From NCBI GenBank assembly GCA_005223045.1, contig NJBM01000008.1, forward strand, positions 124,001 to 188,000: a stretch of 64,000 nt of DNA, in the 5' to 3' direction. The notes below the pieces were generated by a model that saw nothing but the letters and a program-made list of their open reading frames with translations, was not told the origin of the DNA and made no database searches. The position numbers and the translations under genes were made by a program. Positions 50,635-58,044 of this stretch are shown here, one piece after another (the stretch's first letter is position 1; the number at the start of each line of letters is the position of its first letter). This DNA comes from Planctomycetes bacterium B3_Pla. Lineage in GTDB: Bacteria; Planctomycetota; Phycisphaerae; Sedimentisphaerales; Anaerobacaceae.

Positions 50635-50971
50635 CGAACTGATTTTCCATTTTCGATTGCCGATTTTCGAATGTGTTCGACTCGTTGGTCAATCGGTAAT
50701 CTTAATTCCACTAACCGTTGTTCTTGTACTAACGTCAGTGTAGTTATCGGACGAATGACTCTGGAACTTTAGTGTTTTTTAAAGATTTCGAGAATTGTAT
50801 ATAGTATGTCGTATGTCGCACAGGGAATGGACAATCGTCAATCGAAAAACGAAAACGGAATAGGCCCCCTCTATACCTTATACACCACAAAGCGCAAAAC
50901 TTCCTCGAATCGCCTTATTGTCTTTCCGCACCTATTTGCTTGAATAGGTTTATTCGGAGTAATAGTCTAAA
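50635..50971. other. Repeat-rich gap
   Basis: 337 bases with family G pieces (50642-50671, 50829-50855) and a family D piece near 50815. A 7-bp hairpin ACCTATT/AATAGGT near 50932-50951 is followed by a weak T-run. No gene is seen. Confidence 0.4.
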
Positions 50972-52003
50972 TTATTCATTTTGGTGGTTGTTTGTGTTCA
51001 TTCGTGGTTTCAGTTTTAAGCGAAACTTCTGCGCTCGTTTTCCCTGAATATCACCGAGGTAAAGATTGCCCTGCGAATCGAAAGCGACGGTGTGGATCCA
51101 GTCGAGTTCGCCCGGCTTGCCCGGTGGAACCGCCGTCTTCGGCAGTGGAATACGCTGTAAAACCTTGCCCTTAAGACTCAGTTTCATAAGCACCTGATCC
51201 TGCGGCGGTAGAACAATATGCTCATCTGTCCCTTCTTTCTTAAAGCAGGAAGAACCGCAAACCCAAAGTTCCTGATTCTTCGTCATCCAGAGACCCCAGG
51301 GTGTAACGATGTTTTCCCAGACTGCGAGCAGTTTACCCTTCGCATCGAAGACCTGGACGCGGGCGTTTTCGCGGTCGGCGACATAGAGCCTTCCCTTCGA
51401 ATCGGCCACAATCGCGTGGGGCAGGGCGAATTGGCCCGGCTGGTTTCCCTCTTGCCCCCATTCGTTTACATACCTGCCTTTCGCATCGAAGTGAACGACT
51501 CGCCTGTTGCCATATCCGTCCGAGACAAAAATATCGCCGGATGGTAGTACAGCCATGTCGGTCGGCTTGTCAAAATGCTCGTGGTCGGCGCCGGCAACAC
51601 CCACCTGGCCAATTGTCAACAGCAGCTTGCCTTCGGGACTGTGCTTGCGCACCACATGATCTGCAATATTAGCAGTCCAGATGTTTCCCTTCGGGCCAAT
51701 CCTGATGTAATGAGCGCCGCTGAAATCTCCCGAGTCCCAGGCGCGCACAAACGTGCCGTCGGTCTTGTAAACCTGTACCGTCGGCCGGCTGCGCGTAAAG
51801 ATGTAAACCTGGTCTCGGTCGTCCAAAGTAATGCCGGGCATTTGGGCCCACTCAAATCTTTCCGGTTTTTTAGGCCAGGTCGCGTCAACGACGCATTGTG
51901 AGGTTGTGTCGGCCTGTTGATTTGAGGGCGGTTGCGCATAACCGGAACAAAGTGCAATCAAGAACGATACTACCAATACAAAACTGCTAAAAATCGAACG
52001 CAT
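50972..52003 (-). CDS. Secreted NHL-repeat beta-propeller protein
   Basis: 343 residues from ATG 52003; the longer frame has no site. Signal peptide (SIFSSFVLVVSFLIALCSGYA), then NHL blades: GITLDDRDQVYIFTR, HYIRIGPKGNIWTANIADH, FDKPTDMAVLPSGDIFVSDGYGN, FALPHAIVADSKGRLYVADREN and IHTVAFDSQGNLYLGDIQG. The architecture matches peptidyl-alpha-hydroxyglycine lyase-like and other six-bladed propellers common in planctomycetes. Catalytic zinc residues are not certain, so enzyme activity is open. Confidence 0.85.
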   Translation of the reverse strand: MRSIFSSFVLVVSFLIALCSGYAQPPSNQQADTTSQCVVDATWPKKPERFEWAQMPGITLDDRDQVYIFTRSRPTVQVYKTDGTFVRAWDSGDFSGAHYIRIGPKGNIWTANIADHVVRKHSPEGKLLLTIGQVGVAGADHEHFDKPTDMAVLPSGDIFVSDGYGNRRVVHFDAKGRYVNEWGQEGNQPGQFALPHAIVADSKGRLYVADRENARVQVFDAKGKLLAVWENIVTPWGLWMTKNQELWVCGSSCFKKEGTDEHIVLPPQDQVLMKLSLKGKVLQRIPLPKTAVPPGKPGELDWIHTVAFDSQGNLYLGDIQGKRAQKFRLKLKPRMNTNNHQNE

Positions 52004-52145
52004 AAGACACACTCCTTTCTTTTTGCCGGATCGTCGGAGCAATATTAACATTTCTACCGGTGTGAATCAAGTGTGGCAAGTACTTTTGCTTTGGCATATA
52101 CTTATGAAAATATTGTAAAGCAATTTTTCGCAGAAGGAGATTCAG

Positions 52146-53369
52146 ATGGTTGACCGCATGAAGCGACGCAGTTTTCTCACGAGCATTGCAGCTTTAGGCG
52201 TGGCCCCTCACTTGCCGGCTCGTTCGCAGGTTGTCCCTGCTGCAAGTTCGGTCGGGTCGGCGAGCCGGACCAGGCAAGCGCAGTTGAAGATAACGAAAGT
52301 TGAAATCCTCCAGGTAACGGGCAGAAACAAGCGAGAAGTCCTCTATTTGAAACTTCATGCCGGCCGGGACCTGGCGGGGCTTTATGGCCCGATTGACAGT
52401 GAGGCGGCGATATTCGTCGATCGATTTTTCAGACGAAGCCTGATCGGACAGGATCCATTAGCGACCGAAGCATATTGGGACAAGATGTTTAGGGCGAGTC
52501 GCCACTCGCGCGGCAGCCACTACATCATGGCGCTCAGCGCCGTGGACAATGCCCTTTGGGATATGAAGGGCCGCTTCTTTGGCCTGCCTGTTTATCGCCT
52601 TCTCGGCGGTTCACGCAAAAAAGTGCGGGCTTACGCCAGTTGTTTGGGATTTTCGCAGGAGCCGTCGGCTTTGCAGGCAAAGGCGCGAGAGTTGAAGAAA
52701 GAAGGCTACAGGCACCAGAAGTGGTTCGTGCGGGACCGCGGCCCCAGCCATGGTCCTGAGGGTGTCGAAGAGGATGCGAAGGTCGTGCGCCTGCTGCGCG
52801 AAGCGGTGGGCGACGACGTGGATCTTATGTTTGATGCGTTCTGGAAATGGGACCTTAATTACGCGCTGGCCTGGACCAGGCGGGTGGAGCAATATCGCCC
52901 GCGTTGGATAGAAGAGCCTTTTCAGACGGCCAACCTGGATGCATTCATTGAGTTGAGCCGCGAGACCTCGATCCCGGTGGCTACTGGAGAGCATTTCTAC
53001 GGCCGGTGGGACGTTCATAAATTCCTCAAGGCCGATGCGATCATGGTCGTTCAGGCCGATCCGGAATGGTGCGGCGGAGTTAGCGAGCTTCTCAAGATGT
53101 GCACGCTGGCGTCGGTTCACGGGGTCAACGTGATTCCACACGGCCACAGTATCCACGCCGCCATGCACGTGGTGGCGAGCCAGCCGGTGGAGGTCTGTCC
53201 TCTCGTTGAGTATCTGATCCGAAAGATGGACACCTACTACGACTTTGAGAAGTACCAGCCTAAACCAACCGGTGGGATGCTGGAGCTGCCGGATCGACCC
53301 GGATTTGGGATCGAACTGGACGAATCCAGGATCGAGGACGTTCGAGCGGTCACGTGGCAACAAACTTGA
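52146..53369 (+). CDS. Tat-exported enolase-superfamily (MR/MLE) enzyme
   Basis: 407 residues with AGAAGGAG before the ATG. Tat signal MKRRSFLTSIAALGV. The capping domain (VEILQVTGRNKREVLYLKL, DNALWDMKGRFFGLPVYRLLGG) and the barrel with HQKWFVRD (second-strand base region), LMFDAFWKW (first metal Asp), WIEEPFQ (second metal Glu), ATGEHFYG (third metal Glu) and VIPHGHSIHA (histidine). It resembles sugar-acid dehydratases of the mandelate racemase group. An exported member is unusual but seen in planctomycetes. Substrate unknown. Confidence 0.88.
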   Translation: MVDRMKRRSFLTSIAALGVAPHLPARSQVVPAASSVGSASRTRQAQLKITKVEILQVTGRNKREVLYLKLHAGRDLAGLYGPIDSEAAIFVDRFFRRSLIGQDPLATEAYWDKMFRASRHSRGSHYIMALSAVDNALWDMKGRFFGLPVYRLLGGSRKKVRAYASCLGFSQEPSALQAKARELKKEGYRHQKWFVRDRGPSHGPEGVEEDAKVVRLLREAVGDDVDLMFDAFWKWDLNYALAWTRRVEQYRPRWIEEPFQTANLDAFIELSRETSIPVATGEHFYGRWDVHKFLKADAIMVVQADPEWCGGVSELLKMCTLASVHGVNVIPHGHSIHAAMHVVASQPVEVCPLVEYLIRKMDTYYDFEKYQPKPTGGMLELPDRPGFGIELDESRIEDVRAVTWQQT

Positions 53370-53385
53370 TGCCGGAGCAGATTTA

Positions 53386-53446
53386 AGATTGCCGATTTGC
53401 GATTGTATTAGAGACATTGGGCAATCGTCAATCGAAAATCGAAAAT
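53386..53446. repeat. Repeat family G copy in the 658-base gap 53370-54027
   Basis: GATTGCCGATTTGCGATTG and AATCGTCAATCGAAAATCG arms. The whole gap 53370-54027 has no gene. It holds, in order, this repeat, a hairpin (53455-53498), a half copy of repeat A (53509-53540), a minus-strand terminator (53620-53660), a promoter (53767-53795) and a TATCAGG array (53827-53984). Confidence 0.55.
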
Positions 53447-53454
53447 GAAAAGGA

Positions 53455-53498
53455 GCCCCTGCATGAACGCTTGAAGGAGGAGGGAAGATTGCAGGGGC
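53455..53498. other. Hairpin with GCCCCTGCA / TGCAGGGGC arms
   Basis: A perfect 9-bp stem encloses a purine-rich loop with AAGGAGGAGGG. The left arm shares GCCCCTGC with the terminator-like hairpin at 53627-53660, so the two could exchange partners. Confidence 0.45.
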
Positions 53499-53508
53499 CC
53501 AAAAGACT

Positions 53509-53540
53509 GTAGGAGCAATCCTGTGTGGTTGCCCAGGATT
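53509..53540. repeat. Repeat family A, left half only
   Basis: GTAGGAGCAATCCTGTGTGG and TTGCCCAGGAT, without the right-hand palindrome. A truncated copy. Confidence 0.65.
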
Positions 53541-53619
53541 ACGGCTCATAGCCAACTGGTAAGTCTTTCCTATCCCCAAAAGGCATCCCCGAGGCCAAAG
53601 GGTAACAAATTGTTTCATG

Positions 53620-53660
53620 AAAAAAAGCCCCTGCTTGCAGGATTTTCCCGAAACAGGGGC
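53620..53660 (-). terminator. Minus-strand terminator with no gene upstream
   Basis: Read on the minus strand, GCCCCTG (53654-53660) pairs with CAGGGGC (53627-53633) around a 20-base loop and is followed by seven T (53620-53626). No minus-strand gene lies within 2 kb upstream, which suggests an unannotated small RNA or a relic. Confidence 0.5.
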
Positions 53661-53766
53661 ACAGCCAGTAGCATCTGGCGTATTCAATTGTCGTAAAACC
53701 GCAGTTAAGTGCCACCTTGGGTGCTGAATGTAACGCTAAAAGCGCTGATTTTTAGGCGTTTCGAGC

Positions 53767-53795
53767 TTGACCGAAAGTTCCGATCATGTTATAAT
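53767..53795 (+). promoter_or_regulatory. Strong extended -10 promoter
   Basis: TTGACC (53767-53772), 17 bases, TATAAT (53790-53795) preceded by TGT. It would give the GEVED gene at 54028 a leader of about 225 bases containing the TATCAGG array. Confidence 0.65.
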
Positions 53796-53826
53796 ATTAC
53801 AGTTATTAGTCGTTAGTTTTGAGTGT

Positions 53827-53984
53827 CAGGTTATCAGTACATCAGGAAATCAGGTAGTGGTTATCAGGTTATCAGAATATCAGGTGCGTCCCGGTGTCCC
53901 GATGCGCGTTTATCGGGATTGTCTTGCCTGATGCCCTGAGAGCCTGATTTCCTACATCCTGATAACCTGGTATCCTGATACACT
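53827..53984. repeat. TATCAGG/CCTGATA palindromic array
   Basis: On the left, seven ATCAG(G) units in one direction (53827-53886). On the right, CCTGAT units in the other (53927-53979). A family F palindrome (53897-53918) lies at the centre. The whole can fold as one long imperfect hairpin in the leader of the GEVED gene. Confidence 0.65.
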
Positions 53985-54027
53985 TGTCGTTTTGATATTT
54001 GGTATTGTTTTTTTTGGGAGGAGCATC

Positions 54028-55683
54028 ATGGGTACTAAATCGATTCACTCAGTTTCTTTTGTTTTGGTAATAGGTGTCATGTTCACGGCTACGGCTGCCG
54101 GGGCGATACCCTACGACTTCTGTCAAAACGCCAGGCCGGTCGGTGACGTGAAAGACCTGCCGTATGACACCAATGATGCCACATTCGACGGCCCCGGTCA
54201 CTGTTTTGACACCCCAAACCTCTGGTATCGCTATACTGCCGCGGTAACCGGAGACGTTACTGTCAGCCTTACGCGGCGTCATGCCGTCGTTGACACGATG
54301 CTCGCCATCTACGACGGCATTGATTGTTACCCGACGTTCGATGCCCTGATCGAGTGCAACGACGACTTCGGTGGAAGTTTCGATTCTCAGATAACCTTCA
54401 AAGCGACCGCCGGCAACGACTACCTGATCGAGGTTGGCAGCCGCATCGATGAGGAAGCCGGTCCGGGTCGGATGACTATCATTAGCGATGCGCCGCCTGC
54501 GTCGTCCAACGACGATTGCCAGAATGCGTGGCCTATCGGCAATGTGGACGACTTGCCCTTCGATACAACTGATGCGACGTTCGACGGCTCGGGCCACTGC
54601 ATGAGCAGTCCGAACATCTGGTATTGCTACACCGCTCCCTGTACGGGCGAAGCCACCATCAGCCTGTGCGGCAGCAGCTTCGACACCATACTGGCGGTTT
54701 ACGAAGGATGTGTGTGTTACCCGAAGCAGGACGACCTGATTGCGTGCAATGACGACGCCTGCGATTTTCAATCCGAACTCACCATCGACGTGGTTGCCGG
54801 TGAGGATTATCTGATCGAAATCGGCGGCTACGCCTCCGAGACCGGTAAGGGTGTGTTGAGCATCAATACCGATTGCGAAGCTCCGCAGAAGCCGGACCTT
54901 GGCGACGCCCCGGACAGCACTAACAATTACGGCATGGCCATGACTGCATATTCTTCGCCGGCTACGGTAAAGGCCAATTATCCAACCGTTTTCAACGATG
55001 GCACCGGTGTTGGGCCTTACGGACCGGTTCACCTGAACTCGCCGGCGGCGGCATATCTGGGCAAAAAGATCACTCGCGAAACAGAAGCTGACAGCGGCTG
55101 GGATGAAGATGGAATCAACAACATCAAGCCCCAGATCGACTCGCCCGACAATGACCAGGGCGACGATGGTGTTGTTGTGCCGCTCAATCTGCCTGACTGT
55201 GACTGGGCCACAATTAACTATGCTGTCACTGTCATCAACCCCGGCGCCGATCTCTGGGTCAATGTCTGGTGCGACTGGAATCGCGATGGCGACTGGGATG
55301 ATACTCCTGTTTGCCCCGGCGGTCCGGCGCCAGAGTGGGCGGTACAGAACCAGTTTCTTTTCAATTTGCCTCTGGGGCTGAACCAGATCACTACACCGGC
55401 ATTTCTTTCCTGGCATCCGGAGAACGGGCCGGAGGATATCTGGATGAGAATTACTCTTTCCGAAAAGCCCTGGAAGGGCGGCAGCAACCCCGGCGAGAAA
55501 GGTAACGGCGGTTCCGGCCCCCTGGCAAAATACCAGATCGGAGAGACGGAAGATTACCACTTTGTTCCGGACACAAAACCCGGCACAGACTGTCCGCTGT
55601 GTCAAGACGTGAACGGCGACGGAGTAATTGACATGGATGATCTGGCGGCTTTCACAGCCGAGTGGCTGGCGAATTGTCTGTAG
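54028..55683 (+). CDS. Exported protein: two PPC-like domains, GEVED domain, dockerin-like end (paralogue)
   Basis: 551 residues from ATG 54028 (GGGAGGAG site; the longer frame starts at 53992). Signal peptide (FVLVIGVMFTATAAGA). Domain 1 (about 22-145) is more divergent, with DTPNLWYRYTA and DTMLAIYDGIDC. Domain 2 (about 155-282) is close to those of the 10344 protein (SPNIWYCYTAPCTGEATISL, ACNDDA, YLIEIGGYASETGKG). DLGDAPDSTNNYG and the GEVED domain (CDWNRDGDWDD, YQIGETEDYHF) follow. The dockerin-like end is DVNGDGVIDMDDLAAFTAEWL. The TAG stop (55681-55683) is part of the left edge of repeat A. Confidence 0.8.
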   Translation: MGTKSIHSVSFVLVIGVMFTATAAGAIPYDFCQNARPVGDVKDLPYDTNDATFDGPGHCFDTPNLWYRYTAAVTGDVTVSLTRRHAVVDTMLAIYDGIDCYPTFDALIECNDDFGGSFDSQITFKATAGNDYLIEVGSRIDEEAGPGRMTIISDAPPASSNDDCQNAWPIGNVDDLPFDTTDATFDGSGHCMSSPNIWYCYTAPCTGEATISLCGSSFDTILAVYEGCVCYPKQDDLIACNDDACDFQSELTIDVVAGEDYLIEIGGYASETGKGVLSINTDCEAPQKPDLGDAPDSTNNYGMAMTAYSSPATVKANYPTVFNDGTGVGPYGPVHLNSPAAAYLGKKITRETEADSGWDEDGINNIKPQIDSPDNDQGDDGVVVPLNLPDCDWATINYAVTVINPGADLWVNVWCDWNRDGDWDDTPVCPGGPAPEWAVQNQFLFNLPLGLNQITTPAFLSWHPENGPEDIWMRITLSEKPWKGGSNPGEKGNGGSGPLAKYQIGETEDYHFVPDTKPGTDCPLCQDVNGDGVIDMDDLAAFTAEWLANCL

Positions 55684-55713
55684 GGACAACCCTGCGTGGT
55701 TGCCCAGGGTAGG
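55680..55713. repeat. Repeat family A, left half, overlapping a stop codon
   Basis: GTAGGGACAACCCTGCGTGG then TTGCCCAGGGTAGG. Bases 55681-55683 are the stop codon of the preceding gene. Confidence 0.7.
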
Positions 55714-55877
55714 TTAAACATCTAATTCGGGCTGTGGGTGCTCTCTCGCTCACAGCCCATTTTTTTGCATGTCTCGAACACTCATCCGGTGGCGATTCAT
55801 CCGAGCTGGAGGCTGATCTTGTCAATGCAGCTTCGAGCCGAGGCTCAAGAGCTGATGAGTCATGCGAGATTAAACAG

Positions 55878-55910
55878 ACGCACGACGCAATACGCACAAC
55901 GCACGACGAA
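55878..55910. repeat. Repeat family D, copy 3
   Basis: ACGCACGACGCAATACGC and ACAACGCACGACGAATC immediately after the stop of the 85-residue protein gene; a further piece lies at 56172-56206 before its start. Confidence 0.5.
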
Positions 55911-56168
55911 TCATGCTCTGCCCTCTAAGATAACAAATATGATGAGCATGATGATCGTAACGAGGATGAATATCAAAACGAGCAGTGCCCGGTCCGGTAG
56001 CCCGCTGATGCTTTGGCGCAGTAGTGAGTCCAGAGCGTTTTCCACCTTCCTGATCGTCTTTTCTTTTGGCCGTCCCTTTTTGTTTAGCAGCGCGCGCAGT
56101 TGCATCCGTATTACGGGGTCCTGGGCCCTGGCTATCTCTCGCTCGATTTGCTTTTTTTTGCTTGTCAT
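55911..56168 (-). CDS. Small tail-anchored membrane protein
   Basis: 85 residues. A charged helical front (MTSKKKQIEREIARAQDPVI, KKGRPKEKTIRKVENALDSL) is followed by one C-terminal membrane helix (ALLVLIFILVTIIMLIIFVI, about 61-80). No family is recognised. No strong ribosome site is visible before the ATG at 56168. Repeat D fragments flank the gene on both sides. Codon use and the clean charged/hydrophobic split support a real gene. Confidence 0.65.
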   Translation of the reverse strand: MTSKKKQIEREIARAQDPVIRMQLRALLNKKGRPKEKTIRKVENALDSLLRQSISGLPDRALLVLIFILVTIIMLIIFVILEGRA

Positions 56169-56391
56169 AACGAGTATTGCTTATGTCGTATCACCCACAA
56201 CGAACAATTATAGCATATATGGACTCTGCAAGTCAAGAGAATTGCAGGGCTTGCGTGGACTTCCGGGAGGTCGTCGCGCTCTAAAGCAACATGGTACTCT
56301 TAGAAGAGTTTGAGACGTGTTATCTTCTCATGAATTTGGTAGTATAGGGCCCCAAGTTGGGAAATCTCGATTTATGAAAGGAAAAACCACC

Positions 56392-57837
56392 ATGATGCAC
56401 CGTATGATTATCGCCGTAGCTGTAGCGGGTATGAGTCTGCTGCCTCGCACGGCGCCCGCAGGCCAGGCCGCGATGAAAGAGCAGGCAACGCAGGCGTTGC
56501 GCCGGGCAACCGACTTTTTCCGCAACGAGGTCTCCACCGAGGGCGGCTACCTGTGGCGCTACAGCGAGGACCTGACGCTCCGGGAAGGCGAAGGCAAAGC
56601 GAACAATACCATAATCTGGGTCCAACCCCCGGGAACACCCTCGGTCGGCATGGCCTATCTGGCCGCCTACGAGGCCACAGGCGAGTCCTACTATCTCGAC
56701 GCCGCCCGCGATGCCGCCTACGCCCTAGTCAAGGGTCAACTGCGCTCCGGCGGCTGGGATTATCGCATCGAGTTCGATCCTAAACGGCGGCAGCGTTACG
56801 CCTATCGAGTCGATTCGCACAAGGAAGGAGCCCGAAACGTCAGCACTATGGACGATGACAATACCCAGTCGGCGATTCGGCTGTTGATGCACGTCGATCA
56901 GGCGCTGGATTTCAAAGACCCCAGGATACATGAAGCGGTGGAATTTGCACTTTCGGTTTTGCTGAAAGTCCAGTACCCCAATGGCGCCTGGCCCCAGCGA
57001 TTCAGCGCCCCGCCCGATCCGGCGAAGTTCCCGGTCAAAAAAGCCTGCTATCCGCACTCCTGGTCATGGACTTTCCCAGAGCGCGACTACAAGAGTTTCT
57101 ACACCTTCAACGACGACACAATCGCCGACACAATCACCACTATGCTGGAGGCGTTCGACATTTACGGCGACACGAGATACCGCGCTGCGGCGGAGAAGGC
57201 GGGCGATTTTATCATACTGGCGCAGATGCCCGAACCCCAGCCGGCATGGGCACAACAGTACAACGCGGACATGCACCCGTCCTGGGCCCGGAAGTTCGAG
57301 CCGCCCGCCGTCACAGGCGGCGAGTCGCAAGGGGTCATGAGGACCCTGCTGACGCTCTACCGCGCGACCGGTAAGCAGAAATATCTCGAACCGCTGCCTC
57401 GGGCCATCGCATACCTGCGCCGATCCCGGCTGCCCGACGGCCGCCTGGCCCGGTTCTACGAACTAAAGACCAACAAGCCGCTCTACCTCACCAGGGGCGA
57501 CTACCGGGTCACCTACAGCGATGCCGACATGCCCACGCACTACTCCTTCAAGTCCGCTTATGGAATCGAGGCCATCGCCCGCGAATACGAGAGCCTTCGG
57601 GCCATGGATCCAGCCGAGCTAAAACAGCCAAAGAAGATTCCGCGTCCGCGTCTGACCGAAGATCTGACGGCTCGCACCAGAGCAGTCATTAACAACCTGG
57701 ACGAGCAGGGCCGCTGGATAGAAGACGGCCAACTGAGAAACGATGCCGAGGACGATTCCGCACGCCGCGTGATCGACAGTAGAACCTTTATCAGCAATGT
57801 CAGAACCTTAAGCACCTACTTAGCTGCTGCCCGGTGA
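56392..57837 (+). CDS. Secreted pectate lyase-like protein (PL10 / PF09492 type)
   Basis: 481 residues from ATG 56392 (AAAGGA nine bases before; the frame opens at 56317). Signal peptide (MIIAVAVAGMSLLPRTAPAG). The mature protein is an alpha/alpha toroid. YLWRYSEDLTLREGEG, PPGTPSVGMAYLAAYEATGE, TMDDDNTQSAIRLLMHVDQA, KVQYPNGAWPQRFS and FNDDTIADTITTMLEAF match the conserved blocks of pectic acid lyases (PL10), which cleave polygalacturonate by beta-elimination. The catalytic Arg cannot be assigned with certainty. No pectin transport genes are adjacent. Confidence 0.82.
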   Translation: MMHRMIIAVAVAGMSLLPRTAPAGQAAMKEQATQALRRATDFFRNEVSTEGGYLWRYSEDLTLREGEGKANNTIIWVQPPGTPSVGMAYLAAYEATGESYYLDAARDAAYALVKGQLRSGGWDYRIEFDPKRRQRYAYRVDSHKEGARNVSTMDDDNTQSAIRLLMHVDQALDFKDPRIHEAVEFALSVLLKVQYPNGAWPQRFSAPPDPAKFPVKKACYPHSWSWTFPERDYKSFYTFNDDTIADTITTMLEAFDIYGDTRYRAAAEKAGDFIILAQMPEPQPAWAQQYNADMHPSWARKFEPPAVTGGESQGVMRTLLTLYRATGKQKYLEPLPRAIAYLRRSRLPDGRLARFYELKTNKPLYLTRGDYRVTYSDADMPTHYSFKSAYGIEAIAREYESLRAMDPAELKQPKKIPRPRLTEDLTARTRAVINNLDEQGRWIEDGQLRNDAEDDSARRVIDSRTFISNVRTLSTYLAAAR

Positions 57838-57888
57838 ATTCGTTTTTAGACAGGATTTACACAGATTGACACAGATAATAATCAATAG

Positions 57889-58044
57889 TCAATAATCAAT
57901 TGCCGGTTTCCACCAAAGCCTCGGATAGTCCTGCCCTTCGAGAATCGTCCAAATATCTTCAGTGGTTTGCTCTACTCGGCTTGCGAGGCCCCATCCGACT
58001 TTGAGAAAGATGTTGGGAGTTTGCCAGAAATGCGGGAATCTCGC
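57889..58044 (-). pseudogene. GLUG-protein tail remnant, in frame after a stop
   Basis: Directly after the TGA of the rhodanese-GLUG-Hint gene (58045-58047) the same frame stays open for 51 codons. It encodes WQTPNIFLKVGW and then TTEDIWTILEGQDYPRLWW, ending at TGA 57889. This parallels the end of that gene's own GLUG region (MQTAGTFLDAGWDF, GTDDIWWILEGQGYPRLYW). It has no start codon, so it is a duplicated or leftover 3' end. Confidence 0.65.

Noticed and set aside
53455..53660. Known riboswitch or 6S RNA in the gap before the second GEVED gene
   Set aside because: The hairpins do not fit any consensus I can recall. Only the terminator shape is supported.
52611..53687. Minus-strand frame of 358 codons over the enolase-superfamily gene
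   Set aside because: Antisense shadow. Its sense strand has a Tat signal and all metal ligands, and its N-terminal part is translated repeats.
54049..55689. Long minus-strand open frame (546 codons) over the second GEVED gene
   Set aside because: It lies fully antisense to a gene with signal peptide, repeated domains and a paralogue at 10344. The antisense frame shows no domain and arises from codon bias.
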